NCBI GenBank assembly: GCA_963575745.1
Contig: CAUYUJ010002052.1
Span: forward strand, 1-22,500
Length of the DNA stretch: 22,500 nt
Direction of reading: 5' to 3'
Source of the DNA: Prorocentrum cordatum
Taxonomy: Eukaryota > Sar > Dinophyceae > Prorocentrales > Prorocentraceae
The position numbers and the translations under genes were made by a program. Below are positions 16,640 through 22,500 of the stretch, piece after piece (the stretch's first letter is position 1; every line of letters starts with the position of its first letter). The notes under the pieces are model-generated. The model did no database searches, was not told where the DNA came from, and worked only from the letters and a program-made list of their open reading frames with translations.

Positions 16640-17239
16640 GCTCGAGCAGGAGATCGGCTGCAGGACGGATCTTCCCCACAGCCACTTGTTCGCCCGAATC
16701 TACGGAAGCAGGTGTCTAATGCCTGCAGGCCTGTGAGCACGATGCGGAATTGCTGTAGATGTCGGCGAAAGCAACCTGAGGGCGAGTCAGTTCTGTAGTC
16801 GATCTCCTACCTTGCGCATTGGCGTGGCAGTGTGCGTCCCAGGGTCTGCGTTCCCAGGAGACTCTGCGGGCCCGCAGAGGCCCGCCGCGGAGCAGATTCC
16901 CAGGGGAGGACCCCCAGAACGAGCCTGGGGCCCCCCCTCAGGCGACCAGGCGCGAGGATGCCCTGACCTGCCAGGAGGCAAAACAACATAACACCAGGGC
17001 CTCAACAATTCAATTCCAGCCAATGTTTCAGGCAGTTCAGCTCGGTCTGGAGGTCTGGAGGCCTTTTTGGGGCACTCTGGAAGGTCCGGGGAAGAGCGGG
17101 GGGCCCTGGAGGCGACCGGGCGTGGGTAGTACAGGCCGCTGCGGCTGCTCGAGGAGACCTCTGGTTCTGTCTTGTTTGTTTCTGCGTCCCCGGGCGAGGA
17201 GCGGGCGTGGCTGTGGGGGTGGAGGGGTGGCGCGAGGGG
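16640..17239. other. About 600 bp spacer with perfect 18-bp palindrome
   Basis: The first part (16644-16705) resembles 20265-20335, including 'cgagcaggagatcggct' in both. A perfect palindrome, 'ctctgcgggcccgcagag', lies at 16862-16879. Open frames overlap on both strands from 16787 to 17868 with no recognisable product. Confidence 0.5.
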
Positions 17240-17385
17240 AGGGGTGGCGGGGGGAAGGGTGCCTGCCACGTTGCTTCTGGCCACGGCGGGGCCGCGGGTG
17301 GGGGTGGCGGGGGGGGAGGGGTCGGGGGGAGGGTGCTTACCACGTTGTGTGCGTTGCTGGCCACAGCGGGGCCGCAGGGGAGGGA
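17240..17385. repeat. ~75-bp G-rich tandem duplication
   Basis: 'gaagggtgcctgccacgttg' to 'ggccacggcggggccgcggg' (17254-17301) recurs as 'gagggtgcttaccacgttg' to 'ggccacagcggggccgcagg' (17329-17378). Two imperfect units. Confidence 0.7.
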
Positions 17386-17408
17386 CCCCACCGGAGTGCG
17401 GCGGATTC

Positions 17409-17539
17409 CTTGGCATCGCTCGGACGTGTGCGTTTTTTCTTCGGCGAGGGCCATCGAGGAGCATCCTCGATCATTGAGCGAAACAACCACGCACGAAACC
17501 GAAGAAAGCACAGGAAGTGGACGTCCGAGCGATGGCGAG
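17409..17539. mobile_element. TIR element with 4-bp duplication, copy 2
   Basis: The left end 'cttggcatcgctcggacgtg' and the right-end reverse complement 'ctcgccatcgctcggacgtc' define the TIR. It is flanked by ATTC on both sides (17405-17408 and 17540-17543). 131 bp. Interior aligns with 16496-16639 throughout, except that the CA run there is represented here only by 'aaccacgcacg'. Confidence 0.88.
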
Positions 17540-17564
17540 ATTCTGCACACGCGAGGTGCAGGTG

Positions 17565-17690
17565 TGCGGGGGGGGGGGAGGGGGCAGCATGCGCCCGGAG
17601 CGTGCGCGCGGGGCACGCGGTTGCACGCGTCCACGGCCACCCCCCCAGGGGGGAGGAACCAAACTTCAAGTCGGCGGCTTCTGCGCATGT
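17565..17690. repeat. Dispersed duplicate, copy 1 (partner at 17884-18045)
   Basis: 'gtgcgcgcggggcacgcggtt', 'cacgcgtccacggcc', 'cccccaggggg' and 'aacttcaagtcggcggc' appear in the same order at 17884-18030. G/C runs around the CCCCCCAGGGGGG core are self-complementary. Confidence 0.7.
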
Positions 17691-17696
17691 ATCGGG

Positions 17697-17857
17697 GGTG
17701 GACAGACCTCCTACCCTGACACGTCGATTAGCGAAATGGCCGTTTTCGGTTCGGGAGAGGGCGTTGCGGCCGTCATTTTTGCTGGTCCAGGTCCGTCGGT
17801 TTCGGTCCCAGGCCGTTTTCATTCAAGGGAGGTTCACTAAAGGGAGGTTTGTCCACC
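17697..17857. mobile_element. TIR element, 'ggtggacaaacctcc'
   Basis: The left end 'ggtggacagacctcc' (17697-17711) and the reverse complement of the right end (17843-17857), 'ggtggacaaacctcc', match 14 of 15. The interior includes an inner inverted pair 'aaatggccg' / 'cggccgtcattt'. 161 bp, no coding capacity, one copy in the window. No convincing target duplication. It separates the two copies of the flanking dispersed duplicate. Confidence 0.65.
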
Positions 17858-17883
17858 GCCGAATGTAAAGAACGTATGCAGAG

Positions 17884-18045
17884 AGGGGAGGGGCTGCAGT
17901 GTGCGCCTGGCGCCTGCGCGCGGGGCACGCGGTTTCACACGTCCACCGCCCAGGGGGGGACCCAACTTCTAGTCGACGGGTCCACGGCCCCCCAGAGGAG
18001 ACCCGATGTTTAGTCGGCGGCCTCTTTACGCGTACAGTTGTCTGC
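17884..18045. repeat. Dispersed duplicate, copy 2 (partner at 17565-17690)
   Basis: Second copy, with its 'ccacggcccccca...tagtcggcggcc' tail itself repeated (17940-17975 and 17980-18022). Confidence 0.65.
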
Positions 18046-18063
18046 GCTGAGCGATGGGGGAAC

Positions 18064-18107
18064 GGAGGAGGAGGAGGAGGAGGAGGAGGAGGAGGAGGAG
18101 GAGGGGG
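18064..18107 (+). repeat. GGA array, head of composite 1
   Basis: Clean GGA units ending at 'gggggaccagtg', the junction shared by all three composites. Confidence 0.93.
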
Positions 18108-18231
18108 ACCAGTGCAAACCCAATATGCATCATAGATGTTGCAATCTACCCTCCCTCCAAGCCCCCTCTTTGATAGGCGCCATACAAGGGTTCATACTCA
18201 CTGAAGGAAGTACCCCGTTTGAAAAAAAAAA
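18108..18231. repeat. Composite spacer, copy 1
   Basis: Begins 'accagtgcaaaccca', then 'gatgttg', 'ccctccctccaagc', 'cctcttt', 'caagggttcat', 'cactgaagg'. The same order occurs at 19129-19246 and 21579-21696. Confidence 0.85.
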
Positions 18232-18445
18232 CCGTTTGAAAATCTTGAGCTGTGCCAGAACACCATTCTTGGAACTTCAACGCCGCGAATTACCGTTATT
18301 GTTGCGTCTTGGCGATCCCGAATCGTGCCAGAACGCATTGTATGGGACTTAAGCTCCACGAATCAACGTAACCGCTGCGCCCTGACTGTCAGATATCGTG
18401 CCAAAATACCATGGCAGGGAAACCGTTGTAAACTTTTGAATCGAC
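18232..18445. repeat. 73-bp monomer array, copy 1 (three units)
   Basis: The anchor 'cgtgcca' occurs at 18251, 18324 and 18397, exactly 73 bp apart. The unit carries 'cattcttgggacttcaacgcc', 'gcgaatcaacgtaac' and 'tgttgcgtcttg'. Confidence 0.85.
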
Positions 18446-18845
18446 TGCGCGGCGCTAAGGCGAGAGCTACATTTTGAAAAGGAACCGCCGTCCAGCCGTG
18501 AAATTCTTACAATTTTGCATGACGAATATACCGGGCGTTAGGGCAAGAGCCATTTGTTGAAAAGGAATAACCATCCATCCGCGAAAGTCTTACACTTTTG
18601 TATGGCGAATGCGCGCGGCGCTAAGGAGAGAACCGCATTTTGAAATCGACCCGTTCTCCGTCCGTGAACTTCTTACGGTTTTGGATGACGAACGAGCGCG
18701 GCGCTGAGGCGAGAGCCACATTTTGAAAACGACCTGTCTTCATTCCGTGGAACTCGCAATTCTCTAAGACGAATGCGCGAAGGCGAGAGCCACAGTTTGA
18801 AAAGTATAGCCGGCCCGCAACTTGTGAACTTGTTGTCATTTCCTT
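18446..18845. repeat. 83-bp satellite, block 1 (about 5 units)
   Basis: The anchor 'cgcggcgctaaggcgagag' or a variant starts at 18448, 18531, 18614 and 18697, exactly 83 bp apart, then a shortened unit near 18775. The unit continues 'ccacattttgaaaaggaacc', 'atccgtgaa', 'cttac.attttg', 'gacgaatg'. Same monomer as 21930-22500. Confidence 0.92.
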
Positions 18846-18984
18846 GAGCTCCAGGATCGTAAATTCTCAGGAAGTCTCAAGCGAAACGCCCAGCCCGCAG
18901 ATGACGAACGCGGGAGAGTGGTTCCTCCTGGGTGCGACGACGCGTGCACAACCAGGCAGCCCTCGAGGAAAGCATTTCTTGGGA
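18846..18984. other. Short unique spacer
   Basis: Between composites 1 and 2; no repeat partner seen. Confidence 0.4.
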
Positions 18985-19128
18985 AGGAGGGGAGGGAGGA
19001 GGCGCGAGGAGGAGCGATTAGGCGGAGAAGGAGGAGCGAGGAGGAGCGAGGAGAAGCGAAGAGGAGCGAGGAGGCGGAGAAGGAGGAGCGAGGAGGAGCC
19101 CAGGAGGAGGAGGAGGAGGAGGAGGAGG
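18985..19128 (+). repeat. GGA/GAGCGA array, head of composite 2
   Basis: Interrupted units of 'gaggaggagcga' and 'gcggagaaggaggagcgagg' grade into clean GGA just before the shared 'gaccagtg' junction. Confidence 0.92.
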
Positions 19129-19246
19129 ACCAGTGTAAACCCAAGTGTCATCAACGATGTTGGCAGAAACCCTCCCTCCAAGCTCCCTCTTCATAGGCCC
19201 CTGCAAGGGTTCATCTCCACTGAGGGAACTGCCTCGTTGGAAAACA
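19129..19246. repeat. Composite spacer, copy 2
   Basis: 'accagtgtaaacccaagtg', 'aacgatgttggcag', 'ccctccctccaagctccctctt', '.aggccc', 'caagggttcatctccactga', 'cgttggaaaac'. Closest to copy 3. Confidence 0.88.
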
Positions 19247-19391
19247 AATGTTTGAAGACCCTGAAGCATGCCGAAACATTGTTCTCGGGATTGCATCGCC
19301 ACGGATCAACCTGACTGTTGCGTCTTGACGATCCTGAGTCTTGCCAGGACGCCATTCTTGGGACTTCAACACTGCGAATCAACGTAATGAC
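19247..19391. repeat. 73-bp monomer array, copy 2 (two units)
   Basis: Anchors at 19267 and 19340, 73 bp apart. The array stops abruptly in the middle of what would be the third unit, at 'aatgactg', where GGA/GAGCGA sequence begins. No 83-bp satellite follows in this copy. Confidence 0.85.
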
Positions 19392-19672
19392 TGAGGAGGA
19401 GCGAGCAGGAGCGAGGAGGAGGAGGAGGAGGAGGAGGAGGAGGAGGAGGAGGGAGCAGGAGGAGGAGGAGGAGGAGGAGGAGGAGGAGGAGGAGGAGGAG
19501 GAGCGAGGAGGAGCGAGGAGGAGCGAGGAGGAGCGAGGAGGAGCGAGCGAGGAGGAGCGAGGAGGAGCGAGGAGGAGCAAGGAGGAGCGAGGAGGCGGAG
19601 GAGCGAGGAGCAAGGAGCAGGAGCAGGAGGAGGAGGAGGAGGAGGAGGAGAAGCAGGAGAAGGATGAGGACC
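19392..19672 (+). repeat. Long GGA and GAGGAGGAGCGA array
   Basis: The longest purine tract in the window: clean GGA, then at about 19496-19600 a 12-bp higher-order unit 'gaggaggagcga', then GGA/GCA. Open in all frames as Glu/Arg/Gly or, in reverse, Ser/Pro/Leu. Confidence 0.95.
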
Positions 19673-20095
19673 GAGGAGGACCGAGGGGGACTGTTGATGG
19701 GGGAGCGAACAGGAGCGAGGAGGGCTGGGGAGGAGGGCCCCCCAGGGCGGCGCCCGCCGCGCCCGAGGTTGTGGCGCCGGGGCGCCCGCGGGGCCCCCAT
19801 GGGCCTCGGGGGAGGCCCCGCCCCTCGGAGCGGGCCGCCGCGCGGGCGCGGCGCTGCGCGGCTCGGAGGTAAACAAAGTGAGCTGGCGCGGCGCTGCTCC
19901 GGAGCGACACCCAGAGATCCAACGTATTGACAAAAAACATCACGGAGGTTTTTTTGTTGTTTTCGGCCTCGAGGGGCCCTCGCTGGGCCCCAGGACCGTC
20001 AACAAAACGTCTCAGGATGAAGAACCGTTCCTCGGAAATATGTCGGAACTTCCAGGGTCCCGTATGGAAAACATCTCGACATCGGATCTCTGGGA
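19673..20095. other. Spacer, no gene recognised
   Basis: Very GC-rich at first (19720-19870), then more balanced with a T8 run near 19950. No gene recognised. Confidence 0.45.
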
Positions 20096-20223
20096 AAGGA
20101 CGTACACGTACATGAATCCACGTTGGTTTCGAGGGTACGCAGTGCGCGAATGTTCGTGTCACGCTGCCAGTCTCGCGGGCTGGGGGGCCGCGTTCATTTG
20201 CGTGGTTGGACGCGTACGTCCTT
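20096..20223. mobile_element. 128-bp 'aaggacgtac' element, copy 1
   Basis: The left end 'aaggacgtacacgtacatga' is mirrored by a right end whose reverse complement begins 'aaggacgtacgcgtcc'. It aligns with 21003-21130 without a single length change. Both copies share one forward open frame ('MNPRWFR...YA'), but most of the differences there change the amino acid, so no purifying selection is visible; non-coding. Confidence 0.78.
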
Positions 20224-20803
20224 CGTGGCCTCTTTAGCTCCGTTGTCGTCCTCGTCCTCGCTGCGAGCAGGAGATCGGCTACAGGATTGAGTCACCCCAA
20301 CTTGTTTTGTTCGTCGCATCCAGACAGTATGTGAAGGATCCCGTAGAACTACGATGACTCTACGTACTATTCCTGGATCCGACAGAAAAATCAATTTTGA
20401 GGTAAATGAGCTCTGCATTCGATCTCCTCCTCGAGTCCTTGTACTCGCTGTCGCTCGTTCGTTTTCGGACGTTCTCGCTGGTTGTCGGAGGCTCTCTCGC
20501 CTCCGGACGCCTTCAGCAGCTGCGCCTCGCCGATCGAGCGTTCCAGGGGTGCCCGGAGCGTCCCGATCGGCCGCCAGAGGTCCGAGGCATGCTCCGAAGA
20601 TTTGACATCCTCGCGTCATGGGCAACAAACAGCGACGGAAGGTCTTGACGGCAAGCTTCGGCCTGCGGTGGGGGACCTCTACCGGGCCCCAGGGCCGGCA
20701 CGGAACGATCTTCGGAGGGAAGGGCTGCTCCCCAGGGAGGGGGTCCAGACCTCTGGGGATCTGGGCCTCCCAGATGAGGTCGGAGCAGATGGCGTCGAAG
20801 GAT
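20224..20803. other. About 580 bp spacer, no gene recognised
   Basis: 20265-20335 resembles 16644-16705. The remainder is unique, GC-rich and open in several frames on both strands (including a 542-codon minus frame spanning 20194-21822 that crosses five distinct repeat features). Confidence 0.45.
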
Positions 20804-20965
20804 TGCGGCGCATCGCCGATGCATCGGCGTTGCATCGGCGATGCGGGTCGACGTGGGGCCCAAGTTTCTCCACGCCGACGTTGCCGATGTATCGCCGACG
20901 TCGCAAGTGCATAGCCGCAAAGCCGATGCATCTGCGATGCATCGCCGATGCATCGGCGACGCGGC
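20804..20965. repeat. Palindrome-rich 'gatgcatcggcgatgc' block
   Basis: Dense repeats of 'gatgcatcggcg' and its near-complement 'cgccgatgcatc' on both sides of a short unique core (about 20850-20870). Left (20804-20845) and right (20920-20963) clusters are inverted with respect to each other, so the block can fold back in several registers. Confidence 0.8.
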
Positions 20966-21002
20966 GAGATCCTCCGACCCCATCTACTATCAGGAGCGAA
21001 AG

Positions 21003-21130
21003 AAGGACGTACATGTACATGAATCCACGCTGGTTTCGAGAGTACGCATGGCGCAAATGTTCGTATGACGCGGCCGGTCTCGCGGATCGAGGGGCCGTGT
21101 TCATGTACATAGCTGGGCGCGTACGTCCTT
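21003..21130. mobile_element. 128-bp 'aaggacgtac' element, copy 2
   Basis: Same length and ends as 20096-20223. A perfect 10-bp direct repeat 'accccatcta' lies outside it at 20977-20986 and 21151-21160; this could be a target duplication of a slightly larger unit or chance. Confidence 0.78.
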
Positions 21131-21507
21131 TGTGGACTCCCTATACTAGGACCCCATCTAGGAGGCTTCTGGTGGAGCCGCGTGGCAGACACGGCACGAC
21201 GCGGGATTGTCTGGGTCGTGGCCGTTCTCCGCGCGCGGCTCCGTCGCCGCCGGGGGCCATCGCCGTCGCCGCCGCGGGGCGCGGCTCCGAAGCAGCGGCC
21301 AGGCGGGGGCCGGTGTTGGGGCGGAGTTTGGTCGCCCTCGTGGTCGTCCTCGTCGTGCTCGGCGTGCTCGTCCGCGGCGTCCTCGGCGTCCGCGGCGGCG
21401 CCGTGCCTGAGTTCCTCTGTGTGTGTCCCTGCGTGGGCCCCCGTCGCCGCCTCTGCCGGACGCAGCGCGGAAGTCGAGCCAGGACGGATTTTGGGGATGG
21501 GGTAGGA
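21131..21507. other. GC-rich spacer, no gene recognised
   Basis: Loose 'gtcgtcctcgtcgtgctcgg / gcggcgtcctcggcgtccgc' repeats at about 21340-21400. No recognisable product. Confidence 0.45.
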
Positions 21508-21578
21508 GGAGGAGGAGGAGGAGGAGGAGGAGGAGGAGGAGGGAGAGGATGAGGCGGAGGAGGAGGAGTAGCAGGAGG
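21508..21578 (+). repeat. GGA array, head of composite 3
   Basis: GGA units with a short 'gatgaggcggagg' interruption, ending at the shared 'gaccagtg' junction. Confidence 0.93.
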
Positions 21579-21696
21579 ACCAGTGTAAACCCAAGAGCCA
21601 CCAACGATGCTGGAAGACACCCTTCCCCCATGCTTCCTCTTCGTAGGCCCTTACATCGGTTCGTTTCCAAAGAGGGACCTGCTTCGTTGGAAGACA
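21579..21696. repeat. Composite spacer, copy 3
   Basis: 'accagtgtaaacccaagag', 'aacgatgctgg', 'cttcctcttcgtaggccc', 'ggttcgtttcc', 'gcttcgttggaagac'. 118 bp, the same length as copy 2. Confidence 0.88.
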
Positions 21697-21929
21697 ACCG
21701 TCTAAAGACCCTGAAGCGTGCCAACACATTGTTCTCTGTAGTCCAACGCCACGGACAAACTTGATTGTTTCGCCTTGACGATCCTGAATCGTGCCAGAAT
21801 GCCATTCCTGGGACTTCAACACCGCGAATCATCATAACTGTTCCGCCCTCATAATCGTGAATCCTTCCAAAACACCAGTTCTGGTACGTCGGTCACTGGA
21901 ATCCGTGAAATTCGTGCAATGTGTTAAAC
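21697..21929. repeat. 73-bp monomer array, copy 3 (about 2.6 units)
   Basis: Anchors at 21717, 21790 and 21862 (73 and 72 bp apart). The last unit fades into the first 83-bp unit, as in copy 1. Confidence 0.85.
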
Positions 21930-22500
21930 AGATTGTTCGCGGTGCTATGGCGAGAGCCACATTTTGAAAAGGAGCTGCCCTCAATCCGTGAAACTCTTGC
22001 AAATTTTGAAAACGAATACACGCGGCGCTAAGGCGAGAGCCGCATGTTGAAAAGGAACCGCCATCAATCCGTGAAGCTCTTGCGAACTTTGACAACGAAT
22101 GTTCGCGGCGCTAAGGCGAGAGTCACATTTCGAAAACCACCCGCCCTAAATCCGTGAAGCTTTTGCGCTAAGGCGAGGGCCACAGTTTGAAAAGGAGCCG
22201 CCCTCAATCCGTGAAGGTCTTGCACACTTTTTGAGCAAGTGTGCGCGGCGCTAAGGCGAGAACCACAGTTTGGAAAGGAACCGGCATCCATCCGTGAAAC
22301 GCTTACATAGTTTGTAAATGAATGTGCGCGGCGCTAAGGCGAGAGCGACATGTTGAAAAGGAACCGCCCTCAATCCGTGAAACCCTTGCAACATTTAAAA
22401 AATAATGTGCGCGGCGCCAAGGCGAGAGCCACAGTTTGAAAACCACTTGCCTTGAATCAGTCAAACTCCTGCAAATGCTTAAAACGAATGTGCGCGGCGC
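21930..22500. repeat. 83-bp satellite, block 2 (at least 7 units, runs off window)
   Basis: The anchor 'cgcggcgctaaggcgagag' starts at 21938, 22021, 22104, 22245, 22327, 22410 and 22493, steps of 82-84 bp except where one unit between 22104 and 22245 is shortened to about 57 bp. Same monomer as 18446-18845. The array is still running at base 22500. Confidence 0.94.

Noticed and set aside
16034-16740. Reverse frames of 186-237 codons with 26-residue repeats
   Set aside because: Three reverse and one forward frame are open together across a 78-bp tandem repeat and a transposon copy with a CA tract.
18185-21670. Composite spacer as a tRNA-derived SINE, from B-box-like 'ggttcgtttcc'
   Set aside because: The box is good in copy 3 but weak in copies 1 and 2, the A-box match is poor and too far upstream, and there is no A-rich tail.
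20194-21822. 542-codon reverse frame, the longest in the window
   Set aside because: Spans two copies of a 128-bp element, a palindrome block, a GGA array and a composite spacer; the product is a concatenation of repeat translations.

Overview
This window looks like intergenic or heterochromatin-like nuclear DNA from a complex eukaryote. It is GC-rich, full of microsatellites and minisatellites, and has many short non-autonomous transposon-like elements with terminal inverted repeats (TIRs). I cannot name the organism. CpG dinucleotides are abundant throughout, which argues against a CpG-depleted vertebrate genome; a GC-rich alga or other protist is a guess. I recognise no protein-coding gene, tRNA, rRNA or CRISPR array. 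The long open frames either sit in stop-free low-complexity repeats, open in several frames on both strands at once, or cross TIR elements, so none is called as a CDS.

Layout. 1-1470: GT, CGA and GGA microsatellites with short unique spacers. 1470-2650: GC-rich unique sequence with a 98-bp AT-rich TIR element at 1975-2072. 2650-4160: a GGA array, a degenerate ~53-bp tandem repeat (about 2930-3610), shorter 'atggcgca' repeats and a CA/CGCA microsatellite. 4160-5400: two TIR elements (4336-4442 and 4527-4668), a TCC/CCTCCG array, and one copy of a repeat also found at 2446-2625. 5400-10010: a mosaic family whose blocks (called A, C and B here) recur at 6207-6803, 8299-8690 and 9173-9535, a TIR element with a TA target duplication (8096-8283), and a TCC-to-GGA purine switch (9537-9680). 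10370-13550: an AT-microsatellite block, a degenerate ~125-bp repeat, and inside it an array of about eleven 90-bp units (11570-12620). 13550-16110: a strong foldback element (14044-14217) and a second copy of the 4336 TIR family (14941-15090). 16110-18050: a 78-bp tandem repeat, two copies of a TIR element each with a 4-bp target duplication (16496-16639, 17409-17539), and another TIR element (17697-17857). 18060-22500: three copies of an ordered composite, (GGA)n, then a ~120-bp spacer, then 73-bp monomers, then (in two of the copies) an 83-bp satellite that runs off the window end. A pair of 128-bp elements and a palindrome-rich block lie between the second and third copies.

There is no gene system to connect. 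The coherent story is repeat biology: at least seven distinct short TIR-element families packed into 22.5 kb with no visible transposase, and tandem arrays that sit in fixed positions relative to purine microsatellites. The best-supported single result is the 16496/17409 element family with perfect 4-bp flanking duplications. The most unusual is the three-copy GGA/spacer/73-mer/83-mer composite.
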